Shown here in pieces: positions 13,454-24,705 of a stretch of DNA of 64,000 nucleotides. Under the pieces are notes generated by a model that saw only the letters and a list, made by a program, of their open reading frames with translations, ran no database searches and was not told the origin of the DNA. The DNA lies in NCBI GenBank assembly GCA_019671005.1, contig CM033745.1, positions 13,692,921 to 13,756,920 on the forward strand, read 5' to 3'. This DNA is from Hibiscus mutabilis. Its lineage: Eukaryota; Streptophyta; Magnoliopsida; Malvales; Malvaceae. Numbering within the stretch: position 1 is the stretch's first letter; every line of letters begins with the position of its first letter. A program made the position numbers and the translations under genes.

Positions 13454-15178
13454 CGCATTACTCACTCCGATCTTTCCTCACCGGCATCATTCGAATCATT
13501 AGAAACATGTAAATAGAAGAGCAAAAGGGTTAAATCCCTAGATTAGAGCCCAACAATTCAAGATAAAGACAAGGGGAAATTAAAATCCCTAAATTAAAGC
13601 CCTAGCTGGAAAATCAGAGTCTAAAACGGGAAAGGTTGATCCCTTAATTGGTGCTTTAGCAATAATCCAGCAACGATCAAATTAAAACAATGAACAAAAA
13701 GACAACAATCTTAAAATCAAAGCCGAAACAAGATAATCTAGGGAAGAAATTAGGGATTTGTGCTTAATGTTCAAGCATTCCTTGTACTATAAATAGCTCT
13801 GTAAATCATTGTAAACGACAACAACAATTCCAGAGAGAAATCACACATAGCAACAACATTCAAAGTTCATAGGAGCAAGCAGTTTGTAATCATCATTCGG
13901 AAACAATAAAGAGAAGCAATTTCTGGTAATTTCTCCTATCTATGTACTTTCAATTTCAGTTTAAATAAAGAATAAAAGAATATTTTTACCTCTTTTTTGG
14001 TTCAAAACGTTGCCGGAATCTGGAAATATTGGTCGAAAACTGGAAATTCGCCGTCGGCAACGACGGCCAGCGCGGTGGAAGGCAGCCGGCACAATGGATG
14101 TTCATCATGTTCTTCAATTCATGAAGAACACAAAGAACACATCAGAGAGTTATAAAGGAACCCATTTTGATCCGTTTGGAAACAAAAGAAGAAAATGAAA
14201 TCTGTTTATAATTTCAATTATTTATACTAACCCGTTTGATCCGACCCGAACCCGAGTATAACTCGCGCCCTTCTTTCTCGGATCTCGCGCCGCAGCTCTT
14301 CAGTTTTTAATTATTTCAATTTCGTCCTTTTTCCTTCCAATTCGGCACCAAACTTCTAATTATTTTTGAATTAACCCCCACATTTTGATTTTCTTTCAAA
14401 TTAGACCTTTATTCATATTTCCTTTTTTGAAAAAATATTAAAAAAACTATTTCTTTATTTAATTCTTAGTAATTGCTTAATTATTTATTTACATATTTTT
14501 TTCTTTATGCCATTTATGTATGTATTTGTATGTATATTAAACCTTAGGATTAGGGACTTAAAACTTAGATTAGTGACATGTATGTTGTAAAATATTCTTC
14601 ATTTTCAATAAAATACACTTAATTATATTTAAATCTTAATAATTAAAAGGAATATAGACATCTCTCTAGGATTATTTACCATTTAGACTTTAATTAAAAT
14701 TCAAAAACACATTTAATTTTCTTTTTTATTTGTAAAAAAGTGAAAACTTAATTAAAGCGGTGTCTTATCAAACATGAATAACGGGTTAGCGCCAGAAGTG
14801 TTGGCGGTGATTAAAGTTCATTTCCCAGGCGATAAGGCCATTAAAATAGATTTACATTCATTTTGCGGATAAATAAAATCGAAATTTTTGTGAACTTGCA
14901 AATTCCAATTTTAAAAATGCTTTTGAAATCAATTAGGTACCAATTTTTGGGCGTTGTAGGGGTGCTAACCCTTCCCCACACGTAACCGACCCCCAGACCT
15001 ATTTTCTTTATTTTCGTGGACCAAAATGTCATTTTTATAAATAAAACATTTTATCAAAAATACCTTTGTTTTAAAAGTGATCCAATCATACTTTTTTTTT
15101 AAAAAAGATTGGTGGCGACTCTGTGATTTTACAAAGTTTTCCAAAACGTCAAAACCTTTTCCAAAAAGGGTTGCGACA
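13424..15178 (+). repeat. Truncated 3' LTR of the Tat/Ogre element
   Basis: It aligns with 9674-11404 of the 5' LTR, starting at AGCTCCGGCCGTCT and ending TTGCGACA. TATA box at 13788-13795. The first 616 bp (equivalent to 9058-9673) is deleted, together with the end of gag and all of pol. Confidence 0.88.
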
Positions 15179-16723
15179 GGGTGTTAAAGGGTTTATGTGT
15201 ATTGAATACTTCACCATGAGTATCCTAACGGTCGAGGGGTTATATGATACTGAAAACTCCCGTTAGTGGATTTTGCGTCTAACCGATGAGATTGGTTGTG
15301 AAAGTACCCGATTGTAAGTGTACCTTAATTCAGGTTGAGATGACATGAAATGTTGAGATGACACTTGTTGAATCCGTGTATCTGATTTAATATTTTGTAA
15401 AGTGGAAGTTGGTTTATGACCACTTGAAAGCCAATATAATTGTTAATGTATCATGTTGATGGATAATGTTAGTTTATACATGTTTACTCTTTAAGCTTTG
15501 CATATGGATTGTTATGCATGGGAAGGATTAAATTGAGGGTTAGCAAATGGGATTTGTTATTGATCCATGATACATGTTGCATATGGTTTAATATGCTGGT
15601 TTTTGAAAGTGTTAAGTACATGGTTTTCAAGGCATGATGTTTTATAAGATGATTGAAATGATGTTTCCAATGTGGTTTAGAAAATGGTTTTAAAATGCAT
15701 TGATGGTGTGTTGTTTGAGCACTTCTCACTAAACCTAGTGAGCAAGCAACGAAAATCTAAGGACTTCAGTCAATTGAACGTATGGTTTCGAACTAGACTT
15801 GTAGTAATAAAGGCAATAGGGTTCATTGTGTTTTGGGAGGGTTTGTGCTAAACTCCATGTTGAGCAAGTTTATATTGCTGTTGTGAGTTTGTAAATGGCC
15901 CTTTTATGGTTTATATTTCTTTGGTTTTATGTTTCAAATGTTGGATGGCTTGAATTCTAGGAAGCATGCCTCTAGACTTTCTCTTTAAGCATGATGCCAT
16001 GTCTTGATGATGTTTCTGTAATGTTATGATAAGGATTGATCCTTAGTAATGTTGTGTAAATGTTTGAGGCATGTTAGAATGTGTTTGAATCCATGGAAGT
16101 ATGAAAACCCAGCCAAAATGGACATTAAAGGTCCAAGCGTACCGATATGCGGGGCTCCGTATCGGTACGACCTAATGTATTTTGACAAGGCGTATCGATA
16201 TGTGAAGAGCTATATTAGTACGATTTTGAGCTACTATAATCTGGTTTTTGGTTATTGTAGCTCATGTACTGATACGCCTTGGGACTGTATCGGTACGGCT
16301 AGACGTTATGGTGGTTATGGACTGATTTATGCTTTGAGATTTTTTCGTTTTGGTCATTGGTTCGTATGTATGCAATTACATGAGTTTGGATGATCGTTTT
16401 GAGTTGGTTTTTGACATATGAGCATGAAACCTGACTAATTAAAGATTGGTAACTTCAAAATGGAATAAGTCCATGTATTTACCCAAAATTGCAATTTGGT
16501 CCCTAAATTGTAATTACATGCAATTGAATGTTAATCCAATGCTCGATTGAGTTGAGTTTTCACCCGCTACCATTATTTCCACCCTAGTTTGTAATATTGC
16601 ATCTAGATAAGATAAAAATGGCCGTAATTCGAGTTAAATCTTTTCGGGTTTATTTCAGCAAACCCAATATAGCTCACTCGATTCGGTCTTGCGTCTAGAC
16701 CGGGTCAAGGGGGTTACAAGATT

Positions 16724-18934
16724 TACGGTCATCTATTTAATTTCCTTCGAGAAATATTGAAACATCACAACAACTCTAAGGAACTCAATGTTTGACTTCC
16801 AATCGATGACAAGTCAAACACTTATCACTATCTTAAACACTAACGACAAAAGCTTAGTACAAACTGTTGCTCTCAAAATTCACCATATATTGACCATTGT
16901 ACTATATAGGAAGAATCTCTTGCCTTGATATATCTTTCACTACAGTACGCACAACAAGATCTCAAATTCCATCGGAAACCATCGAACCTAAATTCAATCA
17001 CAACATTGTATCCTCTTAATTACAATCAGATGCTACTTCTCGTGGCTTCTAAAGTTACCTAATCCTCAACTCGGAGCTTAAATAATAAAAGACATGGTCA
17101 ACAATTATCAATTACTTCAACTCACGTCGTTGTCCTACTCTTAACTTACTTTGTGAACAAGCACTCAAAACTTTACATTGTCGGGTTAGATGCAACCTTT
17201 CTTCTTCTAGCACAAAAATACAACCCTGAAAATACAACAAAACATCCTCAAAGATCTCAAAATATCACTCAACTTTAATCGAGTTAGCATCACTATCACA
17301 ACAAAACGTTCTCACGCAGCCCGAATCTCCACCAATGTTCTTTTGCTCTTTCCAAGGAAACTATGATACAAATCAAAAGCATTTAAGAAGTCTCAAACCC
17401 TTGATTCCTTAACTGATTACACGATAACTAACCTTTCCCACACATAAGGTCATTAAGGTAATTATCTTGTCAACGCTTATATTTCTATATTCTTTATACA
17501 TTCACACATGTCACGCAAAGCATCAAACTTATATTCGAGAGACAATATGGTAGCCTCGACTCTATCATTGCTGAAACATCTCAAACGTCATTGCAGACAT
17601 CAAACGTTACCATGACATGCCCTAAAGAGGGAAATCCTTATTACAAAATTTATTTCAAAATTACTAGCCTCCAATACTTTAACCGTAACCATCTCATTCT
17701 TGAATCAATCTTGGAATAACATACGGGTACTTCACAATAGGTTAAACGAGTTATCCACCTTATGTAACAGTCTTTCACAGTCACTTATCAAGCTATCAAA
17801 TAGTTTAACCATCACCTCAACGAACTAACTTCTTACTAGCGAACAAGCTTGGTTCTCCATTGGGCGAAATGCTCAGACAAAAGGAACCTCGTTCAAGTTG
17901 CACCTTTGCAACTGAACCTCTGACTTTTTCAAATGGGTCGGTGTCCTTTGACAAGGGCAATAGGAACCAACATCCAACTCGGCCTTACCTCAACATCTAC
18001 TCACATTCTTGACAAGAAGAAAGTCCCGACTCCTCCTCCAAGAAGCATAAACAGATACTCTGACAATCCAAAAGCTCTTGAGCATTGAACTACACATGTT
18101 GGCATCTACCAAACGGCCAAACATGTTCCACAACCCTGTTGTGCCATACTCTAAACAACCTCTATGAAAATCACGGTAGAAGGGAAATAGTTCAACATTC
18201 TCATTACCAAGTTTGGGTCCTCTCGATGTCTCAAAGCCTTGAGCACAACTCTAGACATTACAGACTAGCATCGCACTTGATTAACCAAATCAATTCCTAG
18301 GGTGCAACAACTCCAAAGATGTTAGTTCTACCAAACCTGTAGAACGTCTAACTTCGGTCACACTCTAACGAACTAGTGGATTTTGAATCCACTATCTCCA
18401 AGAAATGCCCTTGAGAAGGGCGATGATGCTTCTCAAGTACAAAAAAGACTTCTTTTAAGCGAACAAAAGGTCCTTCAACCAACGTGCACCCACTAATCGA
18501 TTACGAGTGTAGGTTATCCATACTCCCATCATAAACATTATTCATGCCTAATGATAAATGTCAATTTTCACAAACTCTCATAACGTATCTGAATGCTTCG
18601 GAACGAATACTACATAAAAGGAAGGCACCGTTCAAGTGGTGAGAGGAGGACACATCCTCGACTCCGACATCATTCAACTAATTCGCATCTCAATAGTCTA
18701 GGGCGACCTCACCCCTGAAATTGCTCTCATGAGCGGCTTAAAACATAACTCGACCTTTTTGGACACGATCGTAACTAACTTAGCGTTGCAACATTGGATG
18801 CACCATCAATATTCCATTCTTAAGGAGTACGAACTTAATTTAAAGGCTTGTATTCACTAGGCACCTTACTAAAATACCTATACCACTCCGGGGTTTCCTA
18901 AAACCGGCTAAACCTAAGCTATGATACCACTAAA
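16724..18934 (-). mobile_element. Internal region of the LARD-like element, 5' part, non-coding
   Basis: About 2.2 kb next to the primer site in which I find no long frame on either strand. The plus frame 18085-18300 has no domain. Sequence is rich in A and C on the plus strand. It occupies the place where gag would lie, so it is either a decayed gag-pol or the non-coding core of a LARD. Confidence 0.55.
18918..18929 (-). other. Primer binding site, initiator tRNA-Met-like
   Basis: Minus strand reads TGGTATCATAGC, close to the usual TGGTATCAGAGC, a few bases inside the LTR end at 18935. This sets the element's orientation as minus. Confidence 0.75.
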
Positions 18935-21840
18935 TGTAACAACCTAAACCGGGATGTCATACTTATACCTTAAACCCAAACCTAAACTCGGATGCTATAT
19001 TTAAAGACAATATTTGAAAATATAGATAAATAATCAAAACCGTTACAAATGAGCTCCAATTCAATTTAAAATATTTGAAGATCTGATTTAATTAATACAA
19101 ATTCAAAAAGAAGGATTATAGAGTCCATCACGTTAGGTCCTATGAATACACAACCCACTAAACACAAGTACCGTACTTTGGAAATCACTACATGCTGAAA
19201 TCATGTACTGATAGTGCTCCTCAATCCGACAATCAACCTACGCACGGAAACAAAATGTCGAGCGTTGAGCTTACAAAGCTCATTGGTATACATCTATTCT
19301 ACTATACTTCATGCTAATCATAAACATAAGCATGCAAGCTAGTATGAGCAATAATGAGACATAATAAACACGTAGCGCTACTACTAGTCGCCTAAACACA
19401 TGCTCACAACATGCAAGTCATCGGACATGGCATACAAGGCCCAACTATACCCGGGATTCCACCAAACCATTAGAGCAAAAACACACAAGGTTTTAGCCAC
19501 AAACAATGGTAGTCAACCCTATAAACCTAGGACCACTTAGTCATCGGACCCTTCTTTGGCTATATACCCGAAAACACCTAGCCATCCGGTAGTAGCATGA
19601 GTCATATACTCGAAAACACATAGCCATCAAGTAGAGGACCACACCTACTAGAAAACACGCATCCGTCGAGTAAGGGTTATAGCATACTCGAAAACACACA
19701 ACCTTCGAGTAACATCTCATATTCGGAAACACCTAGCTATCAAATAACGAGTATCTCATACTCAGAAACACGTAACCATCGACTAATGAGTATCTCATAC
19801 TCGAAAACACACATCCATCAAGTAGATTATGAAGAAAGAACATATATTGCAGTACCACTCTTGGGTATCCGGTTCCCATCAATCAAATCAAGAAATCAAT
19901 CAAATGCCTACCTGACATACATGTAACATGATCCCAAGGATCCTTCTATTGTTGCTACTCGCCAACACATAATTTATTTTACATTATCGAAATGTTAATA
20001 CATTATGGAGGAGTATAGAATCAATATCATTTATTATCTTCATTAATCTACATTTTCACATTAATTAATACATTAATCAAACCATTAAACTTCCATCTCG
20101 ATTCTCATCTTTAACTAGCATTGTAGGTTATTTAGTTTAGTGGGAACTGATACTCTAACACAAGTATCGATACGATACCCTTGGTACTGATACTCACACG
20201 TGCACCAATACTGAATTGCTTACTGGAATTTTTGAATTTCCTCGAGTATCGATATGACATTGAAAAGTATACCAATACAATCTAATTTCATACTGATACC
20301 CTACTCATGAGTTTATACCATTTCCTTGAATTATGATTTTACAAAGCTTCATTCGATCCCTAAAGCTTATGAAAGTCATTAGGGGTTGTTTACTAGCGCA
20401 TTTAATCATTTAATATCAATTCCTAACTTTATGGTAACTTATTCGAATATTATCAATTATCATACCATTAAATATAATCTTTATCGAATATGCCAATTTC
20501 ATATCACAAGCACTCAAGCAACACAACATGTAAATCAACCAATCAGACAATCATACGAATATTCAAACGACCCTACACGGTCTCTAAAACTCATACGAGT
20601 CACAAAATATTCTCAAACTTGTCAGGCATCTCATAATTACCAAGTCTCATAATATCAGTCTCAACACATGCTTATTTTCATCTACCTATTTTACAACCAA
20701 TAACAAGCAAGACAATTACACTTATGATGCCCATGAAGCATTTTGGAGTTAGATGTGTACTAACCTCAAGCACTAGCAATAAATACTCACTCGAGCTTAT
20801 CGATACTCCACTTGGTCTAATATGCGATCCCGAATAATCCTCATATAAAGAGAATACGAAAATGCATTAATTTCATATATCTCATATTCAATTAACAAGA
20901 CCAAACACGTAAAAACCGCTTACTGGGGTCAAATTTGGCAAAACGGACTGCGCCAACGGACTCAGAACGTCGAGAAACCCCAAAGTATAGTCTCCTAAAA
21001 AAATCAACGGCCGATCAACGCCGGTCAAAGCTTGGTCAACGGTTGGTCAAGGTCTAGCTAGCAATCTGGTGCGGCGCGGTGCAGGGTAGCTACGGTGCAC
21101 CTACGGGTAGTGATCCGGTGCAGCAGGGTATAGGTGTGTCTAGCCGAGCAAGATTCAATGTGGCGCGGTGCACTGGAGAATGGTGCACTCGATTGGCAGA
21201 CGCACGCCAAATCTCACAGGCGGCGCGTGGAGGTGCGTGGGGGCATGCTCTAGCGTTCGGATGGCGGCGACAAGCTCTAATCCCCCTGTCTCGACGTCGG
21301 TGAACACAATGGTGCCCTCATATTTTGGGTTTGACTTTGGAACCTCTCTATTTTGAAACGACTGAAACTTCCTTTGCCTTACGCCCTCCGATGACAACTC
21401 TAACATCGATGCAAAAACCATCAGCCGACTCGTCTTGGCGAGATAAACACAATGACGGTGAAGGTGTCGAAAATGGACGAGCGAATCTCAGTAGATCAGA
21501 GCCAAACTCCCCACCGTTTCAGTTTTCTCTTACTTTTCTCTCTTTCCAATAAAATATATTATCTTTCATTTTCCTTTTCTCTCTGCTCTTTCCCACACAC
21601 CATCAACCACTTTAATTTAAATTCACCATTCCCACCAAATGGGTAAACTAATTAATTGAGCATTTAACTTTCCCCTTGTTTCCACTTTACGCTCCCAACT
21701 TTAATCCTCATAATTTTTAGTTCTCAACTTCCTTAATTCGAGCTTCACATTTCTAATTCTCTTTAATTCAATTACCAAATTAGAGGTTCAATACCTGGAT
21801 CCGAGACCCAATTTACTAACCCGAATTTTGGGTCGTTACA
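18935..21840 (-). repeat. 5' LTR of the LARD-like element (2906 bp)
   Basis: Same order as 2975-6465 without the 533-bp duplication, ending GGTCGTTACA and followed by ATATA. Overlapping short frames at 21079-21646 on both strands sit in a GC-richer part also present in the partner LTR (5700-6170), where they are broken, so they are not genes. Confidence 0.85.
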
Positions 21841-21899
21841 ATATATTTTTTAATTTCAATTATATTTTAAAAGAAAATTACAAAAAATTTTTTTTTTCT

Positions 21900-22265
21900 A
21901 AAAACCCCTAAATTCCTAAATTTCTAATCCTAAATCTAAACTCCCTAACCCTAGATCTCAAATCCCATATGTTGTCACCGATTCAACCCTTCGGCGACCC
22001 CCTTTCATTGTCGAATTCTCACATTAGTCGCTCTTCTACCGTTTGGCCCTTGTCGTCGATTGCCCCTCGCGAAACCATCGCACGAAACCTTCCCTCGCAC
22101 AAAACCGCTCTTTCCTCGTTGATGATCGAAGAATTAAGCCTTCTGAATCGATGCTCGTCGCCATCAGCGTGCGATTCCCGTTAGACGAATCGTGCCGGAA
22201 CATGCGCCGATCGTTGAGTGGATTTTTAGGTTTTAGTGGTTTTTACAGGAAAAAATTAGAATTTT
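21900..22265. other. GC-richer insert inside the Mutator-like element (possible captured gene fragment)
   Basis: Balanced-composition sequence with CCTCGCG, GTCGTCG and GTGCGATTCCCG words lies between very AT-rich arms. Open stretches of about 70 codons exist in two plus frames, but I recognise no domain. It could be a captured exon or 5' leader, or simply the element's own core. Confidence 0.35.
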
Positions 22266-22739
22266 AGGGATTGTTGTGTGATTTTGAAGAATTTTGGAAG
22301 TTTAAAAGAAAATCAGTTTTTAGACTTTTATAAATTTTTTATATCTTATATTTAAAAAAATATTTTTATAAGTTTTATAACTTTTTTTATATTTTACAAT
22401 ATTTTTTGTTTTAAAATATATTTTTAATATCTTTATAATTTTTTAGTATTTCTGAAATTTTAAATTTTATATAATTTTTTGGAATTTCTAGATTTTTTTG
22501 AATTATTTCTGGTTTAATGATGTGGCACTTTTAGGGTATGTCACGTGTCATCATCTTATTAGATGTCAATGAGTTAACGTCAAAATTGATCAACCGTTAC
22601 GAAATGACTAAATTGAGTGTGATTTGAATTATGTGGACTAAATGAGATGCAAAAATATTATAAGCGTCTAATTGATTTTTTATTTTTTTTGTTAAGAGCT
22701 AATTTTACCTTTAAGCCAGAATTTAAAAATCATCCTTCT

Positions 22740-22856
22740 TAAAAATAAAGTTTCACTGGTGCCATCTTAATTAATATTATTATTATTTTGCATGCAATTA
22801 TCCAAATTATTAAGCGATGAAATCCGTACTTATTCAAGCAATCCTATTTAAAAAAT
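22740..22856 (+). repeat. Segmental duplication copy 1, second piece
   Basis: GAAATCCGTACTTATTCAAG through CAATCCTATTTAAAA matches 28325-28365 of copy 2. In copy 2 the sequence runs on uninterrupted where copy 1 has the foldback element from 22857. Confidence 0.7.
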
Positions 22857-23764
22857 TTCAATAAGCTCCTAAATTTTTGTAAAAAAATCAATTAAGCCCT
22901 TAAACTCTTTGGCACCTAATTAAACCCTCAAACTTAAGAAAAAAAAAAAAATTTGGCCCTTTGACTAACGTTGACCGTTAATTTTAACAGTTTTTTTATT
23001 TTTTTTTACCACGTGACACAGCAGGATAATGCCACTTGTAATTTTTATAAATTTTTAATTTTAAAATTTCAAAAAAATATATAAAAATCAGAAAAAAATC
23101 TAAAAAAAACTATTAAAAATATGGAAATTCTAAAAATTATTTTGAAAATATTAAAAATATTTTTAATTTCAAAAATTATTCAAAAATAATAAATAATAAT
23201 TTTTCAAAAGATTAAAATATTTTAAAAAATTAAAATAATAACTATTATTATAGCATTATAAAAAATTGAAAAAATATTAAACAATAAAAATTATTTTGAT
23301 TTTTAAAATATAAAAAAATAAAATTTATTTTAAAAACCAAAATAACTTTTATTGTTTTATATTCTTTCCAATTTATTTTTATAACTTTATAATAATATTT
23401 AATATTTTTATCATTTTAAAAATATTTTAATCTTTTGAAAAAATTATTATTATTTATTTTTAAATAAATTTTAGGATTAAAAATATTTTTTATATTTTTA
23501 AAATAATTTCTAGAAATTTTAAATTTTTTAGGTTTTTTATATATTTTTAAAAATTAAATTTTATAAATTCTTAAAAATGACAAGTGGCATTATCATGTTG
23601 CGACACATGTCAAGAATGATTTTTTTTATAAAAACCGTTAAAGTTAACAGTCAAAGTTGGTCAAAGACCAAATTGATTTTTTTCTTGAGTTTTAGGGCTT
23701 AATTGGGTGCAAAAAAATTAGGGGTTAATTGATTTTTTTTTCAAAAGTTTAAGGGCTTATTGAA
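22857..23764. mobile_element. Foldback Mutator-like element, almost entirely inverted repeat
   Basis: It begins TTCAATAAGCTCC and ends GGGCTTATTGAA. Arms stay complementary through AATCAATTAAGCCC, a TTTGACTAACGTTGACCGTTA block and a GTGACA/TGCCACTTG block. The centre is very AT-rich and still largely self-complementary. It has no reading frame. Copy 2 of the local duplication lacks it (28360-28370), which supports insertion. Confidence 0.65.
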
Positions 23765-23793
23765 CCCTTAAGCCTTTTTTATATTATTTATTT

Positions 23794-24359
23794 AAGGCTT
23801 AAGTGTGTAAGAAGCCCTTGAACTTTTGAAAAAAATCAATGAAGCCCTTGAATTTTTTTTGCACTCAATTAAGCCCTTGAACCAAGAAATTTAATCAATT
23901 AAGCCCTTGAACCAAGAAATTGAATAAATTAAGCCCTTTGACCAATTTTGACCATTAAATTAGAACAGTTTTTTTCAATCCACTGTTATAGCGCGCCGTG
24001 TCATAGTGTTTTTACTTGGCATTTTTCAGAATTTTTTATTTTATTTAAAAAATTCTTTAAATATTCTAAAAACTCTAAAAAACTTATAAAATTTATAAAA
24101 AATACTTTTTGAAAATTTTTCGCAAAATGCAACATGATAGAACTGTAGTGTAGCATGTGCCGGTAATATCTGAAGAAAAAAATCTGTCAAGATTTAATGG
24201 TCAAAATTGGTCAAATGACTTGGTTGATTTAATTTTTTGGTTCAAGGGCTCAATTGATTATTATTTTTGGTTCAAAGACTTAACTGGGTGCAAAAAAGTT
24301 TAAGGGCTTAATTGATTTTTTTTCCAAAAGTTTAAAGGCTTCTTCCACCTTTAAGCCTT
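23794..24359. mobile_element. Mutator-like MITE with about 200-bp inverted ends
   Basis: Left end AAGGCTTAAGTGTGTAAGAAG is complementary to the right end, with arms about 200 bp long. Flanks TATTTATTT (23785-23793) and TATTTAATT (24360-24368) are a 9-bp target duplication with one mismatch, the length made by Mutator-like transposases. It has no coding region. Inside the left arm a 29-bp unit with AATTAAGCCCTTGAACC is repeated in tandem (about 23868-23930). Confidence 0.75.
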
Positions 24360-24705
24360 TATTTAATTGCTAATGAAAAATAAATTTACAAACGGTCTAA
24401 TAACAATGACAAGTATTTATTTATTTTTAAAATATTAAAAACACTTTAAACACATTCATCAACATCTTAAGACCTTTTGTGAAATTATTATTATTTCATT
24501 TACGTTTTATCAAATAAAAACTTTTTAACATTAGTAAAAGATAGTCCAACTATACCCAAATAACATTAAAATGTAGTATATGTTTTGTCCTCACAAATTT
24601 AAGAAAAAGGCACATCATTTTTTTTACTTTAAGGTAGTTGATTAGAAATAATCAAATTATAATTAAATTCAATAAAAATACATAGTTGATAAATCTTCTA
24701 TACAA
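24360..24705 (+). repeat. Segmental duplication copy 1, third piece
   Basis: TAATGAAAAATAAA, ACAATGACAAGTATT, ATAGTCCAACTATAC and GATTAGAAATAATCAAATT occur in the same order at about 28430-28740 in copy 2. The copy is cut by a LINE at 24706. Confidence 0.8.

Larger units (their letters stand above)
9058..15178 (+). mobile_element. Tat/Ogre-type Ty3/gypsy retrotransposon with internal deletion, innermost of the nest
   Basis: The 5' LTR begins TGTTGTTACTAG at 9058 and ends TTGCGACA at 11404. The remnant 3' LTR ends TTGCGACA at 15178. Exact GGGTG duplications flank it (9053-9057 and 15179-15183). A primer site for tRNA-Arg(ACG) follows the 5' LTR. Only a leader and gag remain: gag runs straight into the middle of the 3' LTR near 13424, so protease, reverse transcriptase, RNase H, integrase, purine tract and the first 616 bp of the 3' LTR are gone. 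Confidence 0.9.
7355..16718 (+). mobile_element. Solo LTR (about 3.2 kb) nested in the LARD-like element, itself split by a Tat/Ogre element
   Basis: It starts TGTAACGCC and ends GGGGGTTACA, flanked by AGATT on both sides (7350-7354 and 16719-16723). Removing 9058-15183 leaves 3238 bp with no second copy of either end, no primer site and no coding region, which fits a solo LTR left by recombination between two LTRs. The stretches 7355-9057 and 15184-16718 hold no domain-bearing gene; the frame at 16049-16393 spans a motif-rich part of the LTR and is probably chance. Confidence 0.8.
2975..21840 (-). mobile_element. Large LTR retrotransposon derivative (LARD-like, Tekay/Del-type ends), host of a three-level nest
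   Basis: Two long terminal repeats (2975-6465 and 18935-21840) start TGTAAC and end in TTACA on the plus strand, with ATATA on both outer sides (2970-2974 and 21841-21845). Orientation is minus: an initiator tRNA-Met-like primer site lies below 18935 and a purine tract above 6465 when read on the minus strand. Once the nested 7355-16718 insertion and its target copy are removed, the internal region is about 3.1 kb (6466-7354 and 16724-18934) and has no long reading frame. Long LTRs around a short non-coding core is the LARD layout. A remnant resembling the C-terminal end of a Tekay/Del polyprotein abuts the purine tract, so decay from a coding element is also possible. Confidence 0.8.
2606..22725. 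mobile_element. Mutator-like element with long inverted ends, split by a nested retrotransposon; Pack-MULE candidate
   Basis: About 200 bp at 2606-2810 is inverted-complementary to about 22530-22725: AAGGTCAAATTAGTC at the left matches AAGGTAAAATTAGCTC read backwards at the right, followed by shared CAATTTAG and GTGACA blocks. Without the insertion at 2975-21840 the element would be about 1.25 kb. It encodes no transposase. Its middle (21900-22260) is clearly richer in G and C than its arms and looks genic, as in elements that capture gene fragments. Exact ends and a 9-bp target duplication could not be fixed, so the borders are approximate. Confidence 0.6.

Noticed and set aside
16049..16393. 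114-codon plus-strand frame
   Set aside because: It lies inside a solo LTR, starts from no clear context, shows no domain and spans repeated GTATCGGTAC words.
18085..18300. 71-codon frame in the LARD internal region
   Set aside because: No domain, wrong strand relative to the element, and no support nearby.
21079..21646. Several overlapping frames on both strands
   Set aside because: They are part of the LARD-like LTR; the corresponding stretch in the partner LTR (5700-6240) has them broken. The cause is a GC-richer LTR segment.
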